Positions 32,877 through 41,476 of a stretch of 47,888 bases of DNA are shown in pieces. The first letter of the stretch is position 1, and every line of letters begins with the position of its first letter. Origin of the DNA: Clostridiaceae bacterium (GTDB lineage: Bacteria > Bacillota > Clostridia > Acetivibrionales > DUMB01); the NCBI GenBank assembly GCA_012840085.1, contig DUMB01000064.1:1-47888 (forward strand), in the 5' to 3' direction. Below the pieces are notes generated by a model. That model worked only from the letters and a program-made list of their open reading frames with translations, was not told where the DNA came from and made no database searches. A program made the translations under genes and the position numbers.

Positions 32877-34530
32877 CGAAGCAATCATAGCAGATGGTCT
32901 GTATGAAGTATTTCATGACTTAAAGCATTTGGGGCTTGATGTCTATAAGGCATATTCAGGTAACGAAGCACTTGATTTATTAAGCAGGACAAGAATCGAT
33001 ATTGTATTGACTGATATTCGTATGCCTGGAATAAATGGCTTACAGCTGCTTGAAAAGATACGCGACAGTTGGCCTAAGTGTAAAGTGATTTTTTTGACAG
33101 GCTATGATGAATTCGATTATGTGTACTCCGCAATACAATATGATGGCGTGAGTTACATACTTAAGACTGAAGGTTATGGGAAAGTAATACAGACAGTTGA
33201 AAAGGCTGTCAGGGAAATCGAAGAAGCTGTAAAAGACGAGGAAGTTTTAAAAAAGGCAAAAGAACAATTGGCAACAACAATTGAATTACGGCAGAAGGAA
33301 TATTTAACAAGTCTTATTAATGAAGAACTGCAGGTTTATGATGTTAATCAAAAGCAATTTGATGAACTTAGTATTCCCCTGGAAGCGGAATCTGATGTAA
33401 TAATGCTGCTGGCACGAATTGATGATATGCCAAAAGGGATTACATATTCGGAAAAGTCCAAACTCTTATATGGCATCAGATTAATTGCAGAGCAATACTT
33501 TTCAAAAAATATATTGGTTAGCTATTTTATTGATGTAAATTCATATCCCATATGGTTTTTCCAGCCAAATAAAGAAAAAATGAATGTTGCAGATGATATA
33601 GGAACTTTGTGGAATAGAGCTTTGAACTTCATAAAAGGTAATATAGAAATGGTTCAGTCTGCATGTAAGGAATCGTTAGGTATAACTTTATCTTTTGTAT
33701 CAGATGATAAGCCTGTTGGCTGGGGAGAAATAGCAGAATGCTTTTCAAGACTCAAATTGCTTTTGAATTACCGGATTGGTGAAGGGTTAGGTATGATCCT
33801 CACTGACAAAAGCCTGATAGATGAAGATTCATATCTGAAAACCATGAGCAGGGAGAAAAGGATTGAAATTAAGCAATCCACCCTGGAAAAGCTGCAAAAT
33901 TACCTGGAACACGGCCAGAAGGATGATTTTCGTAAGCTATTTAACGAAGTAACTTCAGATTTAAGCAATATAAAAAGTATGCACTTTCTACAAGCCCAGG
34001 AGCTTTATTATTCTATTGCTGTTATATTGCTTTCATATATTAACAAGTGGAACCTTACTGAAAAAATTGCTTTTAAAATAGGGCTTCATAAACTTATGAA
34101 CATCAATGAACATGAAAACTGGTCAAGTGCAACAGGATATCTTAGAAATTTAGCGGATATTATTTTTGATATACAGGATTTTGAACAGGAAGAAAGGGCA
34201 AGGGAAATCATTAAGAAAGTACAGAAGCATATTGATGACAATATTCACAATCCGGATGAATATACACTTATCAGGCTTGCAGATTTGATGTACTTCAATC
34301 CTTCGTACTTGTCCCGTTTATTTAAGCAGGTTACAGGTATTAACTTATCAGACTACATATGTGAAACAAGGATAAAAAAAGCCAAGCAGCTTCTGGAAGA
34401 TACGCGAATTAAGATTTATGAAGTGGCTGAAGCCGTGGGATACGGCACACACACCAATTTTGCGCGCTTTTTTAAAAAGTATACAGATATGACTCCACAG
34501 GAATACAGGGATTCAATTATTAAAATGTAA
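32851..34530 (+). CDS. YesN-type response regulator with AraC DNA-binding domain
   Basis: 559 residues. The receiver domain (1-120) has Asp8/Asp9, phospho-accepting Asp55 in VLTDIRMPGING, Thr83 and Lys105. A long central region of about 330 residues is typical for YesN. The C-terminal AraC domain has YTLIRLADLMYFNPSYLSRL with FKQVTGINLSDYICETRIKK, then KIYEVAEAVGYGTHTNFARF with FKKYTDMTPQEYR. ATG 32851 lies inside the kinase gene with CAGGGGGCG upstream, so the pair is cotranslated. It probably activates the promoter just downstream (34536-34589) and the matching one before the GH30 gene, both of which carry the same 28-bp box. Confidence 0.92.
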   Translation: MYRLLIVDDEAIIADGLYEVFHDLKHLGLDVYKAYSGNEALDLLSRTRIDIVLTDIRMPGINGLQLLEKIRDSWPKCKVIFLTGYDEFDYVYSAIQYDGVSYILKTEGYGKVIQTVEKAVREIEEAVKDEEVLKKAKEQLATTIELRQKEYLTSLINEELQVYDVNQKQFDELSIPLEAESDVIMLLARIDDMPKGITYSEKSKLLYGIRLIAEQYFSKNILVSYFIDVNSYPIWFFQPNKEKMNVADDIGTLWNRALNFIKGNIEMVQSACKESLGITLSFVSDDKPVGWGEIAECFSRLKLLLNYRIGEGLGMILTDKSLIDEDSYLKTMSREKRIEIKQSTLEKLQNYLEHGQKDDFRKLFNEVTSDLSNIKSMHFLQAQELYYSIAVILLSYINKWNLTEKIAFKIGLHKLMNINEHENWSSATGYLRNLADIIFDIQDFEQEERAREIIKKVQKHIDDNIHNPDEYTLIRLADLMYFNPSYLSRLFKQVTGINLSDYICETRIKKAKQLLEDTRIKIYEVAEAVGYGTHTNFARFFKKYTDMTPQEYRDSIIKM

Positions 34531-34535
34531 ATGTG

Positions 34536-34589
34536 TGAAGACAAAGTAAATACATGAATATAGAATAAATTGCTGCCTGTGTCTATAAT
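34536..34589 (+). promoter_or_regulatory. 28-bp activator box plus -10 element upstream of the Lpl-type importer
   Basis: The box spans 34536-34563 (starts TGAAGACAA, ends GAATATAG) and differs from the GH30 box only at positions 10, 16 and 20. TATAAT (34584-34589) begins 21 bases after the box end. There is no recognisable -35 hexamer; the box would end just upstream of where one would lie. Confidence 0.65.
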
Positions 34590-34636
34590 TAAAATTGATG
34601 AGGCCTCAAATATTTCAAATAACTGGAGGAAGGGAA

Positions 34637-36349
34637 ATGATGAACTTTCGTTATGCCAAATTGGCTGCATTTATAGTTTCAATTTGCATTCTGGTTACTC
34701 TTGTTGCATGTGGAAAATCTGACAATAACACTTCTGATAATTCAAATAATACGACAAATAATACTGCTGATACATCTACAGCACAAACGAATACAGATTC
34801 CGCAGAGATATTCGATCCGATGGCAAAATATGGTGAAATTGTAGAATTGACTGCAGTGAGATGGGCAGACACCAATTTAAAATTTAATGAGGGTGAGAGT
34901 TTTGACAATAACATTTACACCAGGGCATGGGAAAGTGAATTGGGAATAAGAGTTAAAAATCTATGGGTTGCCCCTAAGGCTGAGTATGACCAGAAGCTGA
35001 GCATTTCTATTGCTTCCGGAGACCTGCCTGACATTATATGGGCGAACTCAAAGCACCTCACCAGCATAGTAGATAATGGAATGGCATATGATTTGACAGA
35101 TATTTATGATAAGTATGCGACAAATTTGACAAAAGAAATACTGTCACAGGACCAGACATGTTTTGATACTGCTAAAAGAAACGGAAAGTTGATGGCAATC
35201 CCCAATCCGTCTTCTTCCATGGATGCATGCCCGATGATATTCTACAGGTCTGATTGGGCAAAGAATCTTGGGATACCGGAGCCTAAAACAATGCAGGATT
35301 TAATTGCAATGGCTGATGCATTCACTAATAAGGATCCTGACGGCAATGGCCAGAAAGACACTATAGGTTTAGCCTTCAATAAAGAATTTGTTAAAGATAC
35401 CAACAATACTTTATACGGATTATCAGGTTTCTTTGCAGGATATCATGCATATCCAAAGGTGTGGGTAGAGGATTCATCGGGACAGCTTGTTTATGGCAGT
35501 ATTCAGCCGGAAGTTAAAACTGCCCTGAAGCAACTTCAGGATATGTATAAAGCCGGCATAGTGGATAAAGAATTCGGAGTTAAAGATGTTGCTAAAGTTG
35601 GGGAAGCAGTTGCCGCAGGCAAGGTTGGAATTATTTTTGGCCCAATGTGGGCACCTCTTGATGCAATGGGCAAGACTGTGGACAATATTTCTGGTGCTGA
35701 CTGGATGCCGATACCCTTAGTTTCGGTTGATGATAAAGTAGCTATGCCTAACACAGCCATAAACGTTGAAAAATATCATATAGTAAACAGCAATTGCAAG
35801 CATCCCGAGGCTCTTGTCAAATTACTTAACTTCTTCATGGAAAAGAACTTCGGAGAAACTGCAGATATAGCATATGGAACTGATAAAGACGGACTCCAGA
35901 CATTCCAGTACACAATTATCGGTGCTTCACCGGTTAGAAAGAACCTTACAGCACACGAAAAGATTCTCGAAGCTGTAGAGAAGAATGACGCTTCAAAGCT
36001 GAATGTAGAAGAAAAAGGTTACTATGACAAAATTGTTGCATTTAACGGCGGAGACAAAGGATCTGCTAACTGGGGATTCACACGTGTATTCTTCACACCA
36101 TCCAGTTTTGATGTAATCGGCAAATATGTTGGTGAAAACATAATGCTTTATGACGGGTTCTATGGGGCACCTACAGACACTATGGCCGAGAAAAAGGCTA
36201 CCCTTGAACAGTTGGAAGATCAGGTATTTACTAATATTATAATGGGTCAGTCAGTTGACAGTTTTGATAAGTTTGTTGAGGATTGGAAGAAACTTGGCGG
36301 CGATCAGATAACCAAGGAAGTTAATGAATGGGCGGCAAAGAATAAGTAA
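34637..36349 (+). CDS. Extracellular sugar-binding lipoprotein (LplA/LipO-like)
   Basis: 570 residues from ATG 34637, which has GGAGGAAGGG just upstream; an ATG directly follows. The lipobox LVAC places the lipidated Cys at 25, followed by a Ser/Asn/Thr linker. The fold is family 1 extracellular solute-binding, large form: SIASGDLPDIIWANSKHL, NGKLMAIPNPSSSMDACPMI, FYRSDWAKNLGIPEPKTMQD and NKDPDGNGQKDTIGLAF match the LplA/YtcQ group, which binds complex oligosaccharides. The DPDGNGQKD loop resembles a calcium-binding loop and is usual in this group. It heads the importer operon with two permeases. No ATPase gene is present, so a shared MsmK-type ATPase encoded elsewhere must power it, as is common for these systems. 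Confidence 0.92.
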   Translation: MMNFRYAKLAAFIVSICILVTLVACGKSDNNTSDNSNNTTNNTADTSTAQTNTDSAEIFDPMAKYGEIVELTAVRWADTNLKFNEGESFDNNIYTRAWESELGIRVKNLWVAPKAEYDQKLSISIASGDLPDIIWANSKHLTSIVDNGMAYDLTDIYDKYATNLTKEILSQDQTCFDTAKRNGKLMAIPNPSSSMDACPMIFYRSDWAKNLGIPEPKTMQDLIAMADAFTNKDPDGNGQKDTIGLAFNKEFVKDTNNTLYGLSGFFAGYHAYPKVWVEDSSGQLVYGSIQPEVKTALKQLQDMYKAGIVDKEFGVKDVAKVGEAVAAGKVGIIFGPMWAPLDAMGKTVDNISGADWMPIPLVSVDDKVAMPNTAINVEKYHIVNSNCKHPEALVKLLNFFMEKNFGETADIAYGTDKDGLQTFQYTIIGASPVRKNLTAHEKILEAVEKNDASKLNVEEKGYYDKIVAFNGGDKGSANWGFTRVFFTPSSFDVIGKYVGENIMLYDGFYGAPTDTMAEKKATLEQLEDQVFTNIIMGQSVDSFDKFVEDWKKLGGDQITKEVNEWAAKNK

Positions 36350-36493
36350 ACAGCATAAATCTAATTGGCTGTAAATTGAGTTATATCATAATTTGGTCGT
36401 AATCGCAGCTATATCATAATAATGAGGGGGAGGAAGGATAGTGATTTTCTCCCCCTAAGATTTAAAGCAGTTTCTTTAAAGGAGTACGCAAAT

Positions 36494-37393
36494 ATGATAA
36501 ATAATAAAAGGTTAAGGGAATTACCTCTACACTTAATGTTACTGCCGGGTGTCCTTTGTACTTTGGTATTTAGCTATGTTCCAATGGCTGGGATAGTTAT
36601 GGCATTTCAAAAATTTGTTCCGGTTAAAGGTATTTTTAAATCAGAATTTGTAGGACTTGAAAATTTTAAATATATGCTTTCATTGCCTAATATATACAGT
36701 GTGCTATGGAATACTGTATTTATAGCGGTAATGAAAATAATTGCCGGAATGGTTTTTCCCATTATATTTGCTTTATTACTGAACGAAGTGGCTAATGATT
36801 TTTTTAAAAGGAGTGTACAGACAATTATATATCTTCCGTTTTTTCTCTCATGGGTCATTCTCGGAGGAATACTAATTGATATCCTGTCACCGTCCAGTGG
36901 AATTGTAAACCAGTTTCTCTCGTATTTAGGCATTGAACCCATTTATTTTCTGGGAGACAGCAAATGGTTTCCGTTTACACTGATTATATCAGATACATGG
37001 AAGAATTTCGGATACAATACAGTTATATATTTAGCTGCATTAACAGGAATAGACCCAACACTATATGAGGCTGCTATTGTTGATGGCGCCGGCCGTTGGA
37101 AGCAGACATTGCACGTTACTATTCCCGGAATTATGTCCATTGTAATACTTATGGCGGTTCTGAGTCTGGGAAATGTACTGAATGCCGGATTTGAGCAGGT
37201 TTATAACCTTTACAGTCCACAAGTATACAGTACTGGGGATATTATTGACACCCTGGTATATAGAATAGGTTTGGTTGATACCCAATTTAGCCTGGCTACT
37301 GCCATAGGACTCTTTAAATCCATTGTTTCCTTTGGCCTGATTGTCTTATCCAACAGACTTGCTAATAAATATGCCGGCTATCGGGTATTTTAG
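36494..37393 (+). CDS. Sugar ABC transporter permease, LplB type
   Basis: 299 residues from ATG 36494 with AAAGGAG nine bases upstream; a frame from ATG 36422 adds 24 unsupported residues. Six membrane helices, including LHLMLLPGVLCTLVFSYVPM near the N-terminus and IIYLPFFLSWVILGGILI. The coupling motif is YEAAIVDGAGRWKQTLHVTI (EAAxxDGA...P). GFEQVYNLYSPQVYSTGDII is the signature segment of the LplB/YtcP group. It pairs with the next gene as a heterodimeric channel for the oligosaccharide delivered by the binding lipoprotein. About 145 bases separate it from the binding-protein gene, perhaps allowing differential expression. Confidence 0.92.
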   Translation: MINNKRLRELPLHLMLLPGVLCTLVFSYVPMAGIVMAFQKFVPVKGIFKSEFVGLENFKYMLSLPNIYSVLWNTVFIAVMKIIAGMVFPIIFALLLNEVANDFFKRSVQTIIYLPFFLSWVILGGILIDILSPSSGIVNQFLSYLGIEPIYFLGDSKWFPFTLIISDTWKNFGYNTVIYLAALTGIDPTLYEAAIVDGAGRWKQTLHVTIPGIMSIVILMAVLSLGNVLNAGFEQVYNLYSPQVYSTGDIIDTLVYRIGLVDTQFSLATAIGLFKSIVSFGLIVLSNRLANKYAGYRVF

Positions 37394-37407
37394 GGGGAAT
37401 AAAGCAT

Positions 37408-38292
37408 ATGGCAAAACATGTTTCTGTTAGCAGAAGAATATTCATCTTTTTTAATTATATTTTTCTTGGAGTGACAGCATTTATTTGTATTCTGCCAATG
37501 ATAAACGTTCTGGCAGTGTCATTAAGTTCAAGTTCTGCAGCTGCGGCAGGTTACGTAAAACTATGGCCTGTGGATTTTACTCTTGATTCATATAAATATG
37601 CACTCAGTAAACCTGAATTTGTAAGAGCGTTTATTGTATCTCTGAAGAGGGTCGCTTTAGGATATGTAATAAATATATTGCTTTGCATTTTAGTTGCATA
37701 TCCGCTTTCAAAAAGCAAGAAGATGTTCAAATGGAGAAATTTTTATGCCTGGTTTTTTATAATAACAATGCTTTTTAACGGAGGACTAATACCAACTTAC
37801 ATGGTAGTAAGGTATTTAGGGCTTAGGGATAACATATTGGCTCTGATCCTCCCTGGCGCGGTACCTGTCTATTTCATGATTTTATTGATGAATTTCTTCA
37901 GGGAGCTTCCCCAGGAAATTGAGGAAGCAGCGTATATTGATGGGGCAGATTACTGGACTTCTCTGTGGAAAATATATATACCACTGTCAAAACCGGCTTT
38001 GGCAACAGTTACGTTGTTTATAGTTGTTGGCCATTGGAATTCCTGGTTTGACGGTTTGATCTATATGAATTCAATGGAAAATTATCCCCTTCAGAGCTAT
38101 CTGCAAACTACGGTTATAGGTGTGGATTTTAACAGAGCATCGTTATCAAACCTTGCAAGTCTTGCTGAAGTTTCTGACAGGACATTCAAAGCAGCACAGG
38201 TATTTGTAGGATCTCTTCCGATTTTGATTGTTTACCCGTTTCTGCAACCGTTTTTTATTAAGGGACTGGTTTTGGGCAGTGTCAAGGGGTAG
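37408..38292 (+). CDS. Sugar ABC transporter permease, LplC/YtcP (MalG) type
   Basis: 294 residues. Six helices; FLGVTAFICILPMINVLAVS and SKKMFKWRNFYAWFFIITML are typical of the group. The coupling loop EEAAYIDGADYWTSLWKIYI carries the EAA motif, and the C-terminus PFLQPFFIKGLVLGSVKG is the conserved end of LplC/YtcP proteins. It starts 14 bases after the LplB-type gene, with GGGGGAATAAAGCAT upstream. Third gene of the importer operon. Confidence 0.92.
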   Translation: MAKHVSVSRRIFIFFNYIFLGVTAFICILPMINVLAVSLSSSSAAAAGYVKLWPVDFTLDSYKYALSKPEFVRAFIVSLKRVALGYVINILLCILVAYPLSKSKKMFKWRNFYAWFFIITMLFNGGLIPTYMVVRYLGLRDNILALILPGAVPVYFMILLMNFFRELPQEIEEAAYIDGADYWTSLWKIYIPLSKPALATVTLFIVVGHWNSWFDGLIYMNSMENYPLQSYLQTTVIGVDFNRASLSNLASLAEVSDRTFKAAQVFVGSLPILIVYPFLQPFFIKGLVLGSVKG

Positions 38293-38398
38293 TAATATAT
38301 GGGCTTAGCTTTGCTTCATGTTTAGTTTAATTACCGGAATTTTAAAAGAATATATAGTTGCTGAAACAAATTTCATAAAGAAGGAATGGTGAAATTTT

Positions 38399-39433
38399 AT
38401 GTATAATTCGATACGTCCCGGAAAGCCGTGGAAAGATACAGATGGTAACCTTATCCAAGCTCACGGAGGCTCAATTTTATATCACAATGGTACATATTAT
38501 TGGTACGGGGAAAACAAGGAGAAAAATGATGCCACCAATAAAATCTGGCACTATGGTGTCCGTTGCTACTCGTCAAAGGATTTATATAATTGGAAAAGCG
38601 AGGGAATAATTCTGGAACCTTCTGAGGATTTGAAAAGTCCTCTTCATCCATGCAGGATTATGGATAGGCCCCATATTGTGTATAACAGATTTACAAAACA
38701 ATTTGTTATGTGGGTAAAGTTTGCAGGAACTGAGAAGGATCATAGAAAATGGGAAGTACAGTATATGGGCATTGCCGTATCTGATGATATAACGAAGCCT
38801 TTTAAGCTTATAAAAACAATACGCCCGTTAGGCATGGAAACAGGTGATTTTGATTTATATGTGGATCCAAGGGATGGAAAAGGATATTTCATTTTTGACC
38901 GTGTTCATACAGAGATAGTAATTGCAGACCTGACAAGTGATTATCTGGATGTTACAGGATATTACTCATCACATTTTCCCCATGAAGGCCCGCCGACTGC
39001 CAGAGAGGCACCATGCTTTTTTAAAAGAAAAGATAAGTATTATATAATAACATCAGGAACAACGGGATATTTTCCAAACCGTTCGGAAGTTGCAATGGCA
39101 CAGTTGATGCATGGACCATATACTGTATTTAAAAATCTGTGTGTAAATGATACTAAAAAGACCAGCTTTGACTGTCAGTTCAGCTCTGTATTTAAACATC
39201 CGCAGAGGAAGGATCTTTACATTGCCGTAGGAGACAGATGGTACCAGAAGGGAGTAGAAATAAATGGCCGTCTTGAACCTGATACATCAGAAGCGGGCTA
39301 TGTGTGGCTGCCAATAATGTTTCATGATAATATTCCATTTATTGTATGGAGAGACGAGTGGAGAATAGAAGATTTTGAGCTATGCGAAGAGGAAAAACCA
39401 AAATGGTTGACAGAGATAATATTTGAGGAGTGA
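38399..39433 (+). CDS. GH43-like glycoside hydrolase, intracellular (exo-galactanase type?)
   Basis: 344 residues, one five-bladed beta-propeller domain, no signal peptide. QAHGGSILYHNGTYYWYGEN at the N-terminus and GDFDLYVDPRDGKGYFIFDR and PTAREAPCFFKRKDKYYIIT in the middle match GH43. The first segment has AHGG where typical GH43 enzymes have the catalytic-base Asp, a substitution I associate with the exo-beta-1,3-galactanase subfamily (GH43_24 type). The Glu in REAP is the likely acid. Together with a GH30 enzyme this suggests galactan or arabinogalactan, but the subfamily call is from memory. It lies 106 bases after the LplC-type gene, with AAGGAATGGTGA upstream, and closes the locus. Confidence 0.78.
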   Translation: MYNSIRPGKPWKDTDGNLIQAHGGSILYHNGTYYWYGENKEKNDATNKIWHYGVRCYSSKDLYNWKSEGIILEPSEDLKSPLHPCRIMDRPHIVYNRFTKQFVMWVKFAGTEKDHRKWEVQYMGIAVSDDITKPFKLIKTIRPLGMETGDFDLYVDPRDGKGYFIFDRVHTEIVIADLTSDYLDVTGYYSSHFPHEGPPTAREAPCFFKRKDKYYIITSGTTGYFPNRSEVAMAQLMHGPYTVFKNLCVNDTKKTSFDCQFSSVFKHPQRKDLYIAVGDRWYQKGVEINGRLEPDTSEAGYVWLPIMFHDNIPFIVWRDEWRIEDFELCEEEKPKWLTEIIFEE

Positions 39434-39448
39434 AATGTTGAGAATAAG

Positions 39449-39472
39449 GAAGGCCTAAACTGATAGGCCTTC
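39449..39472 (+). terminator. Terminator-like stem after the GH43-like gene
   Basis: GAAGGCCT (39449-39456) pairs with AGGCCTTC (39465-39472), followed by TATTTATTCTTT. Moderate T-richness. The remaining 39473-39672 gap shows nothing I recognise. Confidence 0.7.
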
Positions 39473-39672
39473 TATTTATTCTTTGGTCAATATGAATTGC
39501 ATTATGATCCATTTCTTTGTTTTCCGCCAGCTACAGGAATTAATCCTGCCACTTCAGTCAACATGATGTATAGGCATTTGTGCAATAATGCAAAGCAATA
39601 GCCGGTATTACAATAATTTTCAACTTAAGATAGACAAGAAGGGTAAATTATCGAAAAGATAATAAAAATGTA

Positions 39673-39700
39673 TTGACATGCTGGTTATATATGTTATATT
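39673..39700 (+). promoter_or_regulatory. Promoter of the flavodoxin-TetR-FMN operon
   Basis: TTGACA (39673-39678), 16-bp spacer, TATATT (39695-39700), directly followed by palindromic operators. Confidence 0.75.
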
Positions 39701-39701
39701 A

Positions 39702-39745
39702 TTAACATTGTTAATATATTAAACAATGTTAATTATGTTAACATA
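39702..39745 (+). promoter_or_regulatory. Palindromic operators, probably for the operon's TetR protein
   Basis: A perfect inverted repeat TTAACATTGTT (39702-39712) / AACAATGTTAA (39722-39732) with a 9-bp AT spacer, then a perfect 12-bp palindrome TATGTTAACATA (39734-39745). Both share the GTTAA core. They lie between the -10 element and the first gene, the expected place for autorepression by the TetR-family protein encoded second. Confidence 0.72.
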
Positions 39746-39768
39746 GTTAAAAATTGGGGGGAGATATC

Positions 39769-40251
39769 GTGAAGACACTAATACTATTCAGTTCCAGGTA
39801 CGGAGCTACAGAAAAATGTGCAAACCTTATTATGAAGGGATTAAGGGACGATGCTGAAGTGATTAATTTAAAAAACGGGGAGAGCAAAGATATAGACAAT
39901 TATGACGTCATTCTCATAGGAGGGGGAGTCTATGCCGGAAAGCTCCAGAGTGAAATTACAAAATTCATTGAAGACAATAAAGAATGTTTGCGAAATAAAA
40001 AAGTAGGAGTATTTCTCTGCTGCAAAGAAAGTGAAAAAACATCAGAATACGCTAAAGCAAATCTTCCGGCCTGGCTGGTTAATGATTTATTTCTGCTTGA
40101 GAACACCGGTTATGAAATAAATTTTGAAAGGATGAATTTCCTTGAAAAATTCTTATTCAAGTCATTATTTAAGATTAAAAGGAGTTATTCAGACTTAAAA
40201 TATGATTCAATAGAAAAAATTGTGAATGAGGTAAACAGGATGGGAGGATAA
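39769..40251 (+). CDS. Flavodoxin-domain protein
   Basis: 160 residues from GTG 39769, set by GGGGGGAG five bases upstream. The FMN phosphate loop is LILFSSRYGATEKCANLI near the N-terminus, followed by YDVILIGGGVYAGKLQSEIT and VGVFLCCKESEKT. The SSRYGATEKCA form belongs to the flavodoxin_5/HemG-like group: small flavin proteins that shuttle electrons in the cytosol, some of which act as protoporphyrinogen oxidases. No haem synthesis genes are nearby, so an electron-transfer role is more likely. First gene of a three-gene operon with a TetR regulator and an FMN-binding protein; its stop is followed at once by the next ATG. Confidence 0.85.
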   Translation: MKTLILFSSRYGATEKCANLIMKGLRDDAEVINLKNGESKDIDNYDVILIGGGVYAGKLQSEITKFIEDNKECLRNKKVGVFLCCKESEKTSEYAKANLPAWLVNDLFLLENTGYEINFERMNFLEKFLFKSLFKIKRSYSDLKYDSIEKIVNEVNRMGG

Positions 40252-40854
40252 ATGGACAGAAAGGAAATTCAGAAACAGAGGATGATGGCTTACTTTATAA
40301 ATGCAGCCAAGGAAATCATAACAGAGGAAGGTGTAAAAGGATTAACTGCAAGAAAGGTCGGAGAAAAAGCGGGCTTTTCCTATGCTACTTTATATAACTA
40401 CTTTAATGATATTAAAGAGCTTCTTGCCTACTGTGCATTTGATTTTCTGGAAGACTGCTATAAATATATGTTAGGCTTTAAAGATGACAGTAAAGACAGC
40501 CTGCAGCAATTAATAGCGCATTCTTGCGCATATTTCAGGTATTTTGCTGAAAATCCCGATTTATTCCGCCTGGTATTTACCGAGGATATTGGCGATATTT
40601 ACAAGACACTTGGCAAGGAAAATAAAAGGCCATCGGTGGATTTGCTGTTAGAAGATACACTGGTTCGATGTGCCAGGGACGGTTATATATCTGAAAAGAA
40701 AGTTGACCTGGTTGGAGAGCTGATTGCATCATCCTTGCACGGTAAGCTTGTATTTTACGTCGGAGGAAGAAGTTCAATGTCATTGGATGAAATGATTAAG
40801 TTGATAGAAGCTGATGTAAGATTTCTAATGGAGGATAAGAATGAAAAGGAATAA
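40252..40854 (+). CDS. TetR/AcrR-family transcriptional regulator
   Basis: 200 residues. The N-terminal helix-turn-helix (about 10-60) has MMAYFINAAKEIITEEGVKG, LTARKVGEKAGFSYATLYNY and FNDIKELLAY, the typical TetR pattern. The C-terminal ligand domain contains YFRYFAENPDLFRLVFTEDI. It abuts the flavodoxin gene (TAA-ATG, GGGAGGA inside the previous end) and overlaps the FMN-binding gene by 14 bases. It probably represses its own operon through the palindromes at 39702-39745. The ligand is unknown; given the neighbours, a redox-active or flavin-related signal is possible. Confidence 0.9.
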   Translation: MDRKEIQKQRMMAYFINAAKEIITEEGVKGLTARKVGEKAGFSYATLYNYFNDIKELLAYCAFDFLEDCYKYMLGFKDDSKDSLQQLIAHSCAYFRYFAENPDLFRLVFTEDIGDIYKTLGKENKRPSVDLLLEDTLVRCARDGYISEKKVDLVGELIASSLHGKLVFYVGGRSSMSLDEMIKLIEADVRFLMEDKNEKE

Positions 40855-41233
40855 AATTATAAAAATATCTGCATTTGTTGTTTTAATTATGGCATTAGCT
40901 ATGGGATTTGCTATGTACATAAAATTTAAAGACCTAAATAAGAGCATAGCAGCACTAAAAGTTAATGAAATTGACCTGGCTGAAATCAGTGACGGAGTGT
41001 ATAGCGGGGAATATGGCTATAAAGATATGGTAAGTGCTAAAGTGATGGTTACTGTTAAAAACAACAGCATAACAAATATTGAATTGACAGAACATAAATG
41101 CGGACTTGGCGGAAAGGCCGGGACTATTGCAAAAAGGGTTGTTGATTCACAGGATTTAGACGTAGATGCCGTGTCAGGAGCAACAGCCAGCAGTAAGGTA
41201 ATATTAAAGGCAATAGAAGATGCATTAAGTTAA
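40841..41233 (+). CDS. Membrane-anchored FMN-binding domain protein
   Basis: 130 residues. One N-terminal membrane helix (about 7-27, IIKISAFVVLIMALAMGFAM), then an FMN_bind domain: DGVYSGEYGYKDMVSAKVMV, VTVKNNSITNIELTEHK and DVDAVSGATASSKVILKAI. Thr115 in SGAT is the expected covalent phospho-FMN attachment residue, as in RnfG/NqrC and related extracytoplasmic flavoproteins. The domain would face outward if the helix is a signal anchor. No apbE (flavin transferase) gene is in the window. It overlaps the TetR gene and has GGAGGATAAGA upstream. With the flavodoxin it could form a small electron route across or at the membrane; this is inference. Confidence 0.87.
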   Translation: MKRNKIIKISAFVVLIMALAMGFAMYIKFKDLNKSIAALKVNEIDLAEISDGVYSGEYGYKDMVSAKVMVTVKNNSITNIELTEHKCGLGGKAGTIAKRVVDSQDLDVDAVSGATASSKVILKAIEDALS

Positions 41234-41476
41234 CTTCTTGTGCCGGTATTTCGATAGCAGGAGTCCCGAGCTTAAGAACTAATAAAAACTAGTTTTAAAG
41301 CTCTCCGTAATTCTATCTCACTGCCAGGCACAACAAGTTGGGTCAACTGCTAAATTACAAGATAGCAAGGTTATGGTAAACAGTTAATAACGACGTAAAA
41401 AAATGAGAAACTTGAAGTTATAAGGATAAATAAGAAGAATTCCAAAAAAATACTTATAAATTTTTTATTTATCATG
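41234..41476. other. AT-rich gap between the FMN-binding operon and the tRNA pair
   Basis: No gene recognised. No clear hairpin with T-run is seen directly after the FMN-binding gene. Confidence 0.4.

Noticed and set aside
36422..36493. Longer start for the LplB-type permease
   Set aside because: No ribosome site precedes ATG 36422, whereas AAAGGAG precedes ATG 36494 and the shorter protein matches the family N-terminus.
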